Source of the DNA: JTS-RE37 sp963756115
GTDB taxonomy: Bacteria > Bacteroidota > Bacteroidia > Flavobacteriales > Flavobacteriaceae
Length of the DNA stretch: 64,000 bases
Reading direction: 5' to 3'
Assembly (NCBI GenBank): GCA_963756115.1
Contig: CAVWMN010000010.1
Location: forward strand, 1,612,001 to 1,676,000
This document shows positions 15,922-27,700 of the stretch, piece after piece. The notes under the pieces were generated by a model that was not told where the DNA came from, ran no database searches, and saw only the letters and a program-made list of their open reading frames with translations. Position 1 is the stretch's first letter; each line of letters opens with the position of its first letter. The position numbers were made by a program, and so were the translations under genes.

Positions 15922-18237
15922 TCAGAATGGGTACCCAATTGCAAAATTGAAGACCAGGTTATTGCTTCCCCCATCCAAAAACGGAACCCGTAAACGTTCC
16001 CCTTCCGGGAGGTATGGAACCTGCAGCGGGGAAGCGAGATCAAAGCGGATGACGAAACTTCGGATATCCACCCGTAAGCCAAACCCGATCCCAATGCCCA
16101 GCTCTTTGACCCAACCCTTTCCGAACCTGCCCTCTTCCTGTAACCTCATGTTCAAAGCCTGGCCCTCCTCAGATGTATCTGATGGAAGCTGGGGATCATA
16201 GGTGAGCCAGACATTCCCGGCATCTGCAAACAGCGCTCCCTTCAGGTACGAGAATAAAGGGAAGCGGTATTCCAGATTAGCTTCCAGGCGGAGATTTCCG
16301 GATTGGTCGAAAAACGTCGTGCCGTCCTCATCCGACCTAAAAACACCAGGCCCCAGGGACCGGATTTTGAAGGCCCTTACGCTATACGGCCCGCCTGCAA
16401 AGAACTGCTTTACAAAGGGGAGCGTATTGGAATTTCCATACGGTTTGCCCCAGCCTCCGTAAATCCTGCTCACCAATACCTGCTCCTGCCCCCACTTGAA
16501 ATAATACCTGAAATCCATGTCGGCTTTGAAGTATTGCGCATATTCCAGGCCAAAAACCTCCTTTTTACCACCACTGAACAAGCTCAGGGCGTTCCCGGCA
16601 ATATCCAGGCTGGTGGAAAGGAAAAACGGCATGTCCTTGTTCTCATCCCCCAATTCATTATACGTAAAGGAATAGGTTAGTCCGGCTATGAATTCCTGCT
16701 CAAAGCTCCGCCTCAGAAAAGGGTTTTTATCGAGTATCGCTTCAAATTCCGGTGTTGTATTGGAAAGGTTGAGATAATTTATTGAGATGGGGTTCAGTTC
16801 ATGAAAGACATATCTATTGGCATTCCAGGTGTAACCAAATGCGGTATTGATTGAATTCAGGGAATACAGTTTAGACCTGTTCAGGAAATCCCACCCTACT
16901 CCTATTCTGGTTTTTGGAACGGCGTACCGGAAGATTCCCGTTGGAAAAGGAACCAGTCTTGGGATACTGAGTTCTGCCTTGACACCGCCACCAATACTGC
17001 TCAGCCCTGTATTACTTCCACCTGCTAATTGGGTTTCATATGCAAAATTTCCGCTGAGGCTCAACGTTTCCCCCCCATGGAAGAGGTTTCGGTTGTTATA
17101 GGTCAGGGCGATCCCCGGACCTGCAAAGCCGTTGGACTTGGTCACGCCTTGTAATTCTGCACGGATGGCGCGTTTGGTTAGTGGCGAAAGGAAGATATCG
17201 GCATCCAGGGATCCGGATTCACCGGGTCCTGCCGTAGTGTCCTTTTCTGTAAACCGGATATTGACATACTTGTAACTCCCGATCGAAGCGAGGCGATTAC
17301 TGGTGAGCTTCGCCGTCTCCGCATTGTATTGCTGACCCTTTTCAAAAAGGATGTACGGTTCCAGTCGTTTCGGCTTAAAAAAGTCCTCATCCTGCACTAT
17401 GGTGAGGTCCTTGTAGGTTGTTGTATCCTTTACCAAACTGTCGCCGGCAATGGAATAGTTGGGATAAACCGCAATGGAATCGATCAGGTAAGGGATGAGC
17501 GCCCGGGGCGGCACTTCCTTTTTTAACCGCAGGAAAAGGTCGAACCGTTTGTTGTCGTACTGGTTCGTATCCGCCTCAAATATTAAAAAATCAGGATTAA
17601 AATTATAATAACCTTTCTGTTTCAGTTCGTTATCTATACGTGTCCTTTCAAACTTGATGAGATTCAGGTCGAACCGGTCGCCCCTGGTGATGGCACGCTG
17701 GGGTAGGATTTCCTCAATATCCCTGTATATGGGCAGGGAATCACTGTCCAGTTTGAAATTTTCAAGGACATATGGTTCCGGTAGTTCAGCAGAATATTGG
17801 ATATGTGCATATTTTGCGGTACTATCCAGGGCCGAGGTAACCCTGCTATAAAAAAACCCGTGGTTCTCCAGTCGGTTCAGCAGCAATTCCTTAGTTCTGT
17901 CCGGGTTTACATCGGAGAGGTAAACCGGATCTTCCCCGAATTTTTTATCCAGCCATTTATTGATAAACCCGGGCTTTTTGCGTTGAGCCTTATAATGGAA
18001 ATACAACCCCGGTCGCATGCCCAAAAATCTGGAATTGGGTTCGGGCTTCAGGGCAAGTTCCAGTTCTTTCTCAAGAATTGAAAAATTTTTTATTTTGGAT
18101 TCCGTGGTTGTTTTAAGGTCTGCACCGGTGTAGAGCACTTCATCCGGCGGAATAAACTTTCGAACACTGCAGGAATACAGGCCCGCCAGTAGCACCAGGA
18201 GCATTGCCAATTGTTTTAATCTTGTTCCGGGGTTCAT
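15922..18237 (-). CDS. tamA: TamA-like BamA-family outer-membrane lipoprotein
   Basis: The 771-residue protein starts with a lipoprotein signal (LLVLLAGLYSC, lipobox Cys 23), then POTRA-like repeats containing DRTKELLLNRLENHGFFY and FERTRIDNELKQKGYYNFN, and a C-terminal barrel typical of Omp85 proteins. Barrel markers include FFAGGPYSVRAFKIRSLGPG, which holds the VRGF-like loop motif, ANLEYRFPLFSYLKGALFAD, and the final strand NNLVFNFAIGYPF ending in an aromatic residue. It should sit in the outer membrane and insert or assemble other proteins with TamB. The tamB gene ends 4 bases upstream, forming an operon. Bacteroidota TamA forms are often lipoproteins, as here. Confidence 0.92.
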   Translation of the reverse strand: MNPGTRLKQLAMLLVLLAGLYSCSVRKFIPPDEVLYTGADLKTTTESKIKNFSILEKELELALKPEPNSRFLGMRPGLYFHYKAQRKKPGFINKWLDKKFGEDPVYLSDVNPDRTKELLLNRLENHGFFYSRVTSALDSTAKYAHIQYSAELPEPYVLENFKLDSDSLPIYRDIEEILPQRAITRGDRFDLNLIKFERTRIDNELKQKGYYNFNPDFLIFEADTNQYDNKRFDLFLRLKKEVPPRALIPYLIDSIAVYPNYSIAGDSLVKDTTTYKDLTIVQDEDFFKPKRLEPYILFEKGQQYNAETAKLTSNRLASIGSYKYVNIRFTEKDTTAGPGESGSLDADIFLSPLTKRAIRAELQGVTKSNGFAGPGIALTYNNRNLFHGGETLSLSGNFAYETQLAGGSNTGLSSIGGGVKAELSIPRLVPFPTGIFRYAVPKTRIGVGWDFLNRSKLYSLNSINTAFGYTWNANRYVFHELNPISINYLNLSNTTPEFEAILDKNPFLRRSFEQEFIAGLTYSFTYNELGDENKDMPFFLSTSLDIAGNALSLFSGGKKEVFGLEYAQYFKADMDFRYYFKWGQEQVLVSRIYGGWGKPYGNSNTLPFVKQFFAGGPYSVRAFKIRSLGPGVFRSDEDGTTFFDQSGNLRLEANLEYRFPLFSYLKGALFADAGNVWLTYDPQLPSDTSEEGQALNMRLQEEGRFGKGWVKELGIGIGFGLRVDIRSFVIRFDLASPLQVPYLPEGERLRVPFLDGGSNNLVFNFAIGYPF

Positions 18238-18241
18238 AAGT

Positions 18242-21200
18242 TTACTCGTCTTGTTGTTCGGTTTCCGCAGGTTTTTCTTCTTTTTTGGTACTTGCCTCCC
18301 CTTCCTTCATTGGGTTGAATAGCTCACTCATCCTGTTGAATTCCCTGTTAAAGATGAGTGCCACCCCGGTGACTATCAATTGTCCGTCAATAATATTCTG
18401 AAATTCATTCTTTCGGAAACCTTTCAGCCGGTACCGTCCGTTTTCGGTAAGCAGGTATTCCAGGCTTACATTCCCGATCAGGGGGGTAGGATCCTGGGTG
18501 GTTTGTGCACTCCCCTCCACATCAACGGCACTTCCGGCTGTTACGATCAACCGGTCATCGAACAGTTTCTTGCTGGCATTGATATTGAGTTGGGTCCTGT
18601 CCTGTGGGGTCTCGCCCTGGTAGTCTGTAAAACTGTCCAGGTTAAAATCCAGTTCAAATCCCGTATTGCCAAAAATTCTGTCAGAGAAGGCATTCAGTTC
18701 TCCGGAAAGCACCTTGTTTACGTTATCCCGTGCCAGGGCAGCCGTCCCCCCGCTACTGCCATCACTGCCGGAATCAGGGAAAAACCGGTTTAAGGCCAAA
18801 AGGGAAAAGACCTGTTTGTTGAGTTCCGCTTCCTGGGAATTGAGCTGCTGCACCCTGGTGTAGACAGTGCCGCCAAAGGTACCCTGAACATTTTCCGGCA
18901 TGTCGAGGGCAAATGATAATTCAGGTTGCAGCAGGCGGCCATTGACCTTCAGATAGACCAGGAAAGGCAGGACCTGCCGATACTTTCCGGTAATGCTCGC
19001 ATCCTGCCCGGAGGTTACAGCAGACATAAGGGGTGCAACCGAAGTCTCAAGGGAATACGTTGCCGTTATATCGAGCCTGGCATCCGTTGGATCTCCCTGC
19101 CAGGATATGCTGCTTCCGGGGTTGATCTCAAATCGCCTCTTAACTAAATTATAGAGGCTCGTTTCATAATGTCCCGAGTCCAGTTCATACCTCCCAGACA
19201 GGCTGACCCTGTTATTGGGTTCCACATCCAGGTTCAATTCTGCACTCCCTGATATCTGGAGATTGTCACCGGACCGCTTATCCAGTATAATGTGGAAGTC
19301 CGAGTCATCAGCAATTTCTATAAAGGCCTTGATCCGTGTATCCTGAAATACCTGTGGCGCCTCGGTCTCCTCTGTTGCAGTCAGGATGGCATCCGGCTCC
19401 TGCCGATTGACGAAGATCACCACCCCGTCACGTTCCTGTACGTCGAGCTGGGATTCCGGAACAACATAGGTTACGTCGGTCACTTTCCGTATTTTAAGCT
19501 TCCCTTCGACCACAGGTGCTTGTAAGGTACCTCCCACCTTTACATCCGTATCGATGCTCGCGATGCCATAGAAAAGTTCATTGTCTTTTTCTGTGGAATT
19601 CAGCAGTAAAAATTCATTGGCTACGACCTTCAGGTCAAAACCCGGGTTGAATAATTGCTCTGTAAATACAGAACCATCAATGTGCATTTTTTTATCATTG
19701 GCGTCCTCAATTTCAAAATTGTCAAAATAGATTCCCCGTGTATCTATATCCAAATATTCCTCTGATAATTTGAACCGTGAATTGAGCATTGCCACTTTAA
19801 AGTCGATCTGGTCAAATTCCAGCTTACCTGTATATTGTGGCTTAGCGGTGGTACCCGAAACCGCTATTTTGCCCGAGATGATGCCATTGGATTCCCGGAT
19901 AGATCCCATGGAAAAGGCTTCAACCCGCTGCATATCAAGCTTATTGATACCCAATTCAAGGTTGAGCGCTGCGCCTGTATCTGCAGCGGCATACTCCCCG
20001 GTAAGGTCTATATCTACACCCGGATCCCTTAGTGTGAGGTTAAAATCATAATCCCCTTTACTTTTTGAACTTGCGTTTAGTGTTAGTTTTCCCAAGGGTT
20101 TTTGTAGCAGCTTCAAGGAATCAATCGTGAAGTCAGCCAACAGCCCTGTGGCCCCGTAAGGATTCTCGATAACAAATTCTCCATTGACCTGGCCGGCTGC
20201 CAAAGCCTCTTCCGGATTGAGCAGGCTTAAGAAGGTTTGTAGGCGGAAATCCGTAAACGTGATCCCGATATGCGCTGCTTGTACGTCCGCCATCGTATTG
20301 CTTAGCTCCAGCTGCTGGTTGGCCCTGCTGAGAACCATATCTCTGAAGCCCAGGTGTTTATCGGCAATTCGGAGCAAGTTGTTATCCGGTACGTTCCATT
20401 CACGCTGGTTTAAAATAAAATCCCGTGGGTTAAGGTGCAGGCTGATCGTATCTTTTGTTATCACCATATCGGCTGCAAGATGCATCAGACGATCAGCATC
20501 ATTCATCGCTTCAAAATCAAGCTCCAATATTTTATTTCTCAGGGTTCCTTTGAAAATGGTCTTCTTTACCGCTACCGGATCAGCTGTCATATTAGACAAT
20601 CCGGCGGTAAAGCTTAGGTCCTCTTTCGTGCCTTTTGCAATTATGTTGAGGCTGTCAATTGCTATACCAGCGTAATTTACCGCCGGAAGATGCATTTCCA
20701 TTGCCATGTTTCCGGTAACCTCATCGTAATCGGCAACAACTGTAACAGAGTCAAGGTTTTCGATTTTCCTGAAAAATACGTCCGTTAAAGCTGGTTTTGG
20801 CCTGAGGACGGCATCCATGTGGAATTTTACAGAGTCTGACACCGCTAATCCAGGGGCCCCGTCATGAAAATAATTCCGGAACTGTTGCTTCAATGCAGCA
20901 ATAAGACCCTCGGGAGAAGTATTGGAGGATAAGTCAGCGGTAAGGAAATCACTCTTTACCCCTACTTCCGTGTTGGTAGGGGTAATATTCGAGCTAAGAT
21001 CCACTTCCCCCAGTTGGTACTGGTTACCATCATACACCGCAACCGCGTCTGACAAAAGGGCCTTCAACCCAAAATTATCCTGGTTCCCGTTAAAGTTCGC
21101 CTTAATATGGAAGCCTGTCCTGATGTCTTCGCTGGTTATCCCCAATGCCTGCAGGTCTGCTCCGGACAATTTCATGTCCAGATCAATTTTTGAATCTACC

Positions 21201-23248
21201 GAATCCAGGACTACGTTGGCCCTGGCATCCATATTAAGATTTGAATCCTTGTAGCGCAACCCTATTTCACCCTTTCCATGATCGATAGATCCATCCACAA
21301 CAAGGCCGGTAAATATGTAATCCCTGAAGCCCAGCTGCGAAATGGCAGAACTGAATTGCAGGTCCAGGTCATTCAGGGTAGTCCCTCCCCCGGCAAATTC
21401 CAGGTTTCCGGATAATTTCCCCAATTGGCTGTTTTTTGTAAGTATCCCTAGTTGCAGGGAATCCAACGAAATATTCCCGTTGTATTTTTTTTCCCTTCCA
21501 TTATAGCCGGCCACAATTTTGGCGCTGCCTTCAGGGATATCAATGTGGGCCTCTCCTGAAAATGCTGCCGGCGTACCCATTATAGCAGCGCTGATATCCA
21601 CTGTTTTGGGCAGCGACATCCCCGTTTTTTCTTCGGATACAAAGTTCAGCAGATCCTCCCGGGTAGTTTGGGCCCTGATGGCATTGAGATCAAAAGAAAG
21701 CGAATCGGGCTGTGTTATATGACGCAATTCCCCTTTGGCGCTGAGGGAAGTGTTCGTTCCCCATTCGATTTGCACCTGGGGCAATTCCATCCGTTCCAGG
21801 GTACCCGCTGCCATGATATGACCGCTGAACTTGTTCGTGATGGCTTTCTCCACATATTCGTTACCTGCTAATTTCGGCTGAAAATAAAGAAGGTCCTTCA
21901 GGTCAATTGCAAAATCGGGAAAGTTGAGTTCCACCGTGCTTTTGCCCGGTTTTTCCAAAAGGTCCCGGAAGGATGCGTACTGAAGGTCCATCCTACCCGA
22001 CACGGTACTGTTGCTGGTATTGACAGACAAACCGGAAACCGATGTTTTTGAATCGTCTAGAACCAGGTCAAATGCCATATTGTCCAACCGAAAACCACCG
22101 GGTTCCCCGAACGAGAGGGAATCAAGGTGCAGTGAAACATTTTCAGGCTGATAGGCTGCCGAGCCAATCTGCAGGCTAATATCCCTGAGATCCAAATCAT
22201 TGGGGTTCACTCCTGTTCTGTTGCCCGATACCTTCCCGGTAACATATCGGAAACCAGTGTCGTTAAGATCAATATCCCTGGCAGTTATAGTATATTCCGG
22301 CCAGGAGAATACTGTCGGTTTACCGGCTTGGCTGTTTCCGCCGGAGGATGTGGCTTCTAAAGGTGTTTGTATAAAGATCTCCGAATCCTTTAATGATAGC
22401 TGCGTGATATCAATAGATTTACCGGGCAGGTCCGCCTGAGGTACTTCAAGCTTAAAATCCCCGATCCCTATTGTGGCCAAAAGTGAATCCGGGACCGAAT
22501 TATACCTGCCCCTGAAATTGAGGATACTGAGCTTATCGAGGGCCACATAGGGTAATCGAACGGAAGCGGTATCATTGACCGGGATGGGTTTCGTCTGATC
22601 AAAATTGACTTCGGTGTCCGTTATATGCATTTCTCCTACCCGGAAGCGCATGTCATTGAGATCAAATTCGGTTGCAGCAAAGCTAAACCTGCCCAGGTCT
22701 ATAGTGGTTTGCACGCCGAGGTGCGCATCATTGAAACCGAGCATGAAATCCTGAAGCTCCACATCTTCGATGCGTATGTCATACGGTTGGGATGTAGTGG
22801 TAGTCGTATCACCGGATACCAGCGCTTCGGTCAAAAAACTGAAATTATACTTTTCAGTGTTTTCCTTCCGGCTGATCCGGACGCGAACTCCTTCCCAGGT
22901 CAGGGAACTGATGGTGATCTGATTGTTAAAAACGGCCCCGTAAAGCGGGATATTTGCTTCCAGGGCCCTGGAATAGATAAGCGTATCGCCCGACTTGTCT
23001 TCCATATAGAGTCCTTCCAGGTAAATATTTCCGGAGAATGTGATAAAAAGCCGGTCAATTTCAATTTTGGTATCGGTTTTTTCCGCGATGGACCTTACCA
23101 GCCGGTTGACAATTATGTCCTGTCCCCAGGGGCTTCGGATAAAGAGGATGGCAGCAATAAAGACAAGCAGCAGCCCCAGGAGGACCCTGCCTATGCGCCT
23201 TAGAATACGGTATTTCCCCTTATTTTTCTCCACTAACGGACCCTGCAT
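18242..23248 (-). CDS. tamB: TamB-like translocation and assembly module protein (DUF490)
   Basis: A very long protein (1668 residues from ATG 23248; TTG at 23260 is less likely). One N-terminal membrane anchor (RVLLGLLLVFIAAILFI) is followed by FIRSPWGQDIIVNRLVRSI, the typical AsmA/TamB opening. A long series of beta strands follows, presumably forming the periplasm-spanning groove. The C-terminal DUF490/TamB domain shows LNLDVEPNNRVSLSGRYEL, RFEINPGSSISWQGDPTDA and FELDFNLDSF. The tail is Glu/Lys-rich. It bridges inner and outer membranes; in other bacteria such proteins take part in barrel assembly and phospholipid transport. It is the first gene of the pair, with tamA 4 bases downstream. 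Confidence 0.93.
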   Translation of the reverse strand: MQGPLVEKNKGKYRILRRIGRVLLGLLLVFIAAILFIRSPWGQDIIVNRLVRSIAEKTDTKIEIDRLFITFSGNIYLEGLYMEDKSGDTLIYSRALEANIPLYGAVFNNQITISSLTWEGVRVRISRKENTEKYNFSFLTEALVSGDTTTTTSQPYDIRIEDVELQDFMLGFNDAHLGVQTTIDLGRFSFAATEFDLNDMRFRVGEMHITDTEVNFDQTKPIPVNDTASVRLPYVALDKLSILNFRGRYNSVPDSLLATIGIGDFKLEVPQADLPGKSIDITQLSLKDSEIFIQTPLEATSSGGNSQAGKPTVFSWPEYTITARDIDLNDTGFRYVTGKVSGNRTGVNPNDLDLRDISLQIGSAAYQPENVSLHLDSLSFGEPGGFRLDNMAFDLVLDDSKTSVSGLSVNTSNSTVSGRMDLQYASFRDLLEKPGKSTVELNFPDFAIDLKDLLYFQPKLAGNEYVEKAITNKFSGHIMAAGTLERMELPQVQIEWGTNTSLSAKGELRHITQPDSLSFDLNAIRAQTTREDLLNFVSEEKTGMSLPKTVDISAAIMGTPAAFSGEAHIDIPEGSAKIVAGYNGREKKYNGNISLDSLQLGILTKNSQLGKLSGNLEFAGGGTTLNDLDLQFSSAISQLGFRDYIFTGLVVDGSIDHGKGEIGLRYKDSNLNMDARANVVLDSVDSKIDLDMKLSGADLQALGITSEDIRTGFHIKANFNGNQDNFGLKALLSDAVAVYDGNQYQLGEVDLSSNITPTNTEVGVKSDFLTADLSSNTSPEGLIAALKQQFRNYFHDGAPGLAVSDSVKFHMDAVLRPKPALTDVFFRKIENLDSVTVVADYDEVTGNMAMEMHLPAVNYAGIAIDSLNIIAKGTKEDLSFTAGLSNMTADPVAVKKTIFKGTLRNKILELDFEAMNDADRLMHLAADMVITKDTISLHLNPRDFILNQREWNVPDNNLLRIADKHLGFRDMVLSRANQQLELSNTMADVQAAHIGITFTDFRLQTFLSLLNPEEALAAGQVNGEFVIENPYGATGLLADFTIDSLKLLQKPLGKLTLNASSKSKGDYDFNLTLRDPGVDIDLTGEYAAADTGAALNLELGINKLDMQRVEAFSMGSIRESNGIISGKIAVSGTTAKPQYTGKLEFDQIDFKVAMLNSRFKLSEEYLDIDTRGIYFDNFEIEDANDKKMHIDGSVFTEQLFNPGFDLKVVANEFLLLNSTEKDNELFYGIASIDTDVKVGGTLQAPVVEGKLKIRKVTDVTYVVPESQLDVQERDGVVIFVNRQEPDAILTATEETEAPQVFQDTRIKAFIEIADDSDFHIILDKRSGDNLQISGSAELNLDVEPNNRVSLSGRYELDSGHYETSLYNLVKRRFEINPGSSISWQGDPTDARLDITATYSLETSVAPLMSAVTSGQDASITGKYRQVLPFLVYLKVNGRLLQPELSFALDMPENVQGTFGGTVYTRVQQLNSQEAELNKQVFSLLALNRFFPDSGSDGSSGGTAALARDNVNKVLSGELNAFSDRIFGNTGFELDFNLDSFTDYQGETPQDRTQLNINASKKLFDDRLIVTAGSAVDVEGSAQTTQDPTPLIGNVSLEYLLTENGRYRLKGFRKNEFQNIIDGQLIVTGVALIFNREFNRMSELFNPMKEGEASTKKEEKPAETEQQDE

Positions 23249-23393
23249 AATTGAGTTCAAAGGTAGTCCCTTTGCTGTTGAGCAGCTTATCTAAAACATT
23301 AAAATGTTACCCCGATTCGATCAATGGGGAAAGGTCTTGCAAAACGGCAAAGGCCATAACCTACGGCGGGGATTGCGGAGTTATGCAAAAAAC

Positions 23394-24704
23394 TTATAAG
23401 GAAATGTTGCCTGCTAATTGTTTCAGGATAATTTCAGACAGTTTAGCCTGAAATTTTGCATTCGAGTTCCGGACACGGGCATTGATGTAATTAAGCTGCG
23501 CTGTCCTGAATTCTATGGTAGGGATGATCCCGATTCGGTACTTATCTACAGTTATATCGAGGTTCTCTTTGGCGATGGCTTCGTTTTTTTCTTCCAATTC
23601 AATCAGGCGGATATTGGTCAGATATGTCTGGTAGGCAGTCCCCACCTGGGAGATCAGTTCCAGGGATTGTTGTTCTATGGCCAGATCCGCATTCTGGATT
23701 TGGATCTTGGAGATCTTCTCATTTCGATTCTGGTTAAATCCATCAAATATTTTGAGAGTAGCTCCAAATCCATAACTCCATCCCCGGGCATCTGAACTTG
23801 TCGTAAAACCCAGGCTGGATTCGGAATGGCTGATAGTATACCCTGTGCTGGCTATCAGGGTAGGAAAACGCCCTGCTTTTACCTGCTTGAGTTGCAGCTC
23901 GCTGATCCGCTTATTGATGCGTTGCGCATCCAATTGCGGATTCTGTTGTTCCACAAGCATTTCCAACTCAGACAGGATAAGGTGCGTATCAACCAGGAAC
24001 TCGGGGATTACACTGAACTCGATTTTTGTATCCCTTGCCAGGAGGGCATTCAACTGGATTTTTGTATTGACATACAATTCATGCTGTCTCAGCCTTAACG
24101 TCTCATCTGTATTGAGATCCACTTTGGCATTCAATACCTCCAATTTGGAGGCCTTTCCAATGGTAAACCGGTTGTTGGCCAGATCCACCCGCTGGTTGGA
24201 TATATATATGGTGCTGTCAAGCGCAGCAAGCTGTTGCTGCTGTTGAACCAGGTCAAAATAGGTAATCATCACCTCTCCTACTTTTGCCAGTACGGTCTGC
24301 TTAAGTTCTGCTTCTCCCAGTTTTTCCAATTCTTTTAACTCTTTATGGTAGGCAAACATCCTGAGGCCATCAAATACGGTCCAGTCCAGTCCGATTCCAT
24401 AATTGAGGCTGTTGTTCCTGGCATTATCCCGGCTCACCAGGGAATTGTCTGAACGCACTTGCGAAAGGTTCTGAATACTGTTGTTATCAACAATGTTTCC
24501 CGCTATCGTGGGAAGCATCCCGGCAAAGCCTGGGGTGAAACGAGCCTCCCTTATCCGTAATTCATTGGAAGCTACCCGTATCTGATAATTGTTTTCCAGT
24601 GCAATCTTAACGGCATCTTCAACTGTCAGCACATGCTGGGAGTGTAGCGGGACGGAAAGGAATATGCAACTTATGATGAGTACAGTATATTTCAAAGCAA
24701 CCAT
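23394..24704 (-). CDS. TolC-family outer-membrane efflux protein
   Basis: A 436-residue OEP-family protein with a Sec signal (KYTVLIISCIFLSVPLHSQ). The two OEP repeats of long helices are clear: VEDAVKIALENNYQIRVASN near the start, QTVLAKVGEVMITYFDLVQQ, RIRINKRISELQLKQVKAGRF-like helices, and EENLDITVDKYRIGI near the end (helix caps with PTIEFRTAQLNYINAR). It should form a trimeric channel-tunnel in the outer membrane. It lies one base downstream of the RND pump and completes the adaptor-pump-channel operon 28847 to 23394. No lipobox is present, unlike the second efflux channel in this window. Confidence 0.92.
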   Translation of the reverse strand: MVALKYTVLIISCIFLSVPLHSQHVLTVEDAVKIALENNYQIRVASNELRIREARFTPGFAGMLPTIAGNIVDNNSIQNLSQVRSDNSLVSRDNARNNSLNYGIGLDWTVFDGLRMFAYHKELKELEKLGEAELKQTVLAKVGEVMITYFDLVQQQQQLAALDSTIYISNQRVDLANNRFTIGKASKLEVLNAKVDLNTDETLRLRQHELYVNTKIQLNALLARDTKIEFSVIPEFLVDTHLILSELEMLVEQQNPQLDAQRINKRISELQLKQVKAGRFPTLIASTGYTISHSESSLGFTTSSDARGWSYGFGATLKIFDGFNQNRNEKISKIQIQNADLAIEQQSLELISQVGTAYQTYLTNIRLIELEEKNEAIAKENLDITVDKYRIGIIPTIEFRTAQLNYINARVRNSNAKFQAKLSEIILKQLAGNISL

Positions 24705-24705
24705 T

Positions 24706-27700
24706 TTAGGTAATTTCCAGAGCTTGGAACTCCGGTAAATGCACTTTCTCCCTCGACCAGATTACATATAGTGCCGGGATTATAAACAAGGTTAGTATCA
24801 GGGAAAACAGGGTCCCCCCGATGATTACAACCCCCATCCCGATACGGCTCGTGGAGGCGGCGCCAAGGGACATGGCAATGGGCAGCGCACCGAGTGCTAT
24901 CGTGAGGCTTGTCATCAGTATGGGACGCAGACGGGATTCCGAAGCACGAAGGATGGCTTCCATTTTGGGTAACCCCTCTTCCCGGAGCTGGTTCGCAAAT
25001 TCTACGATGAGGATCCCGTTTTTCGTCACAAGCCCGATCAGCATGATGGTACCTATCTGGCTGAAAATATTCCAGCTTTGCCCGAAAAGCCAAAGGGAGA
25101 AAACCGCACCTGCGACTGCCATGGGAACTGTAAGGATGATGATAAAGGGGTCTATAAAACTCTCAAACTGGGCCGCAAGGATCAGAAAAATAAGGATCAG
25201 GGCCAGGCCGAATGCAAAGAGCGTATTGGAACTGCTTTCCTCAAAATCCCGTGATTCCCCGCCCAGGTCGGTGGTAAAGGTATCATCCAAAACTTTTCCC
25301 TTTATGGACTCCATGGCATCAATACCATCGCTGATACTTTTCCCCGGGGCCAGGCTTGCGGATACTGTTGCCGACATATACCGGTTATTATGGTACAATT
25401 GCGGGGGACTGCTATGCTCTTCCAGGGTAACGACATTATCCATTTGTATCAACCTCCCATCCTTGCTTTTTACAAACATGGAAGTAAGGTCCAGGGGGGC
25501 ATCCCGGTCCTTTTTGTCGAATTGCCCGATCACCTGGTATTGTTTACCGTTCATCAGGAAATACCCGAAACGTTGGCCACTCAGGGAAAGCTGTAGGGTT
25601 TGTGCGACATCAATGACCGATACCCCGAGACTTTCTGCTTTCTCCCGATCAATATTCACATAAATTTCAGGTTTGTTGAATTTCAGGTCTACCTCCGTAT
25701 TGGAAAAAGTGGGATGTCGCTCTGCTTCTGCCATGAATTCCGGTATTTTCTCTTCCAGCTTTTTGAAGTTGGGAGCCTGTATGATATATTGGATTGGCAT
25801 TCCGCCCCTTCGGTTTACCGCAATAGTGGGAGACTCCGAAACACTGGCCCGGGCTGCGGTGTATTGTTGGGTCCACCGCGTAAGGTCATCTGCAATCATA
25901 TGTTGGGTCCGTTTTCTTTCTGACGGGTCCACCAGGGAGATCACCGCACGTCCGCTGTTGACGGAAGATGATCCAAATCCCGGAGAAGTAATGATCAGAC
26001 TCACCTTTTTTTCGGGAACCGAATCGTTTATCAGGTCAGTCAGTTCATTCATAAACCGGTCCATGTATTCATAACTTGCCCCTTCGGGCGCCGTAACATT
26101 CACCCGGATCATGCTTCTGTCATCATAGGGTGCCGTTTCCTTTTTTAAGAGGGAATAAAATATACCAATAATAACCAGACAGGCTGCCAGAATAGGAAAA
26201 CTTAGCCATTTCCGCCCCATAAAACTCCGGAGGGAAGCAGCATAGCCTCTATTCATCCTTACAAAGTATATTTCAGTCAGCATGTAGAACTTTGAACGTT
26301 TTTGTTTTCCTGGCCGCATGAGGTAGGCGTTCAGCATAGGCGTCAGCGTCAGGGATACGAATGCGGATACCAGCACAGCGGAACCCAGGACGACACCAAA
26401 TTCACGGAACAACCGGCCTACAAAGCCTTCCAGGAATATAACCGGCAGGAAAACGGCAGCCAGCGTTATGGAAATGGATATCACGGCAAAGAATATCTCA
26501 TTGGAACCTTTAATGGCGGCTTCCACCGGCTTGAGCCCCCCTTCCACCTTCCGGAAAATATTCTCGGTAACTACAATCCCGTCGTCGACTACGAGACCGG
26601 TTGCCAGGACGATGGCCAAAAGGGTGAGCACATTGATAGAGAAGCCAAAAAGCCACATTATGAAGAAAGTTGCGATCAGGGAAACCGGGATATCGATCAG
26701 GGGCCGGAGCGCCAGGGACCAATTCCTGAAAAACAGGTAGATAACAAGGATAACAAGAATGATGGCGATCAGAAGGGTCTCCACAACCTCTGTGATGGCG
26801 CGTTTCACAAATATTGTATCATCCAGGACTACATTCAATTTAAAATCCTCCGGCAAATCCTTTTTAAGCTTATCAAATTCAGCGTAGAACAAATCCGCAA
26901 TGTCCACATAATTGGCCCCCGGCTGCGGCACCATGGCAAGTGCGATCATAGGCTGGCCGGAATCGCTCAGTTTGGTCTCCATATTCTCGGCTTCCAGTGC
27001 AGCCTTACCGATATCACTCAGGCGTACCACCTTCTCCCCGTCGGCCCGGATGATTATGTTGTTGAATTCTTCCTCTGAAGTCAGGTTCCCAATGGTTTTG
27101 ACGGTGAGCTCGGTATTGGCACCAGTGAGTTTCCCGGAAGGAAGTTCCACATTCTGTGCCAGTAAGGCACTGCGTACATCGGCAACGGTGGTTCCATAGG
27201 ATGAAAGCTTGTTGGGGTCTATCCACAGCCGCATGGCATATTTACGCTGGCCCCATATCTGGACACTGCTCACCCCGGGGATGGTTTGTAAACGGGGAGC
27301 AAGCACATTATCTGCATAATCCGACAGTTCCAGGACATTTTTGTTATCACTCTGTACCGTCATGGAGATAATGGCACGGGAATCGGCATCCGCTTTTGAA
27401 ACTACGGGGGGGGCGTCTATATCCTGAGGAAGGCTCCGGGCAGCCTGGGATACCTTGTCCCGTACGTCATTTGCCGCTTCTTCCAGGTCCTTGTCAAGGT
27501 TAAATTCAATATTGATCCTGCTGGATCCCTGGTTGCTCGATGAGGTAATGTTGCGGATCCCATCAATTGCATTGATTGATTTTTCCAGGGGTTCTGTTAT
27601 CTGTGATTCAATGATATCGGAATTGGCGCCTGAGTAATTGGTTTGCACAGATATTTGTGCAGGGTCTATGGATGGAAATTCCCGCACCCCCAGATAGGTA

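Noticed and set aside
26302..27078. Plus-strand 258-codon frame inside the first RND pump gene
   Set aside because: It is antisense to well-conserved pump motifs including the TM4 aspartates, rich in Gln/His/Gly as typical of shadow frames.
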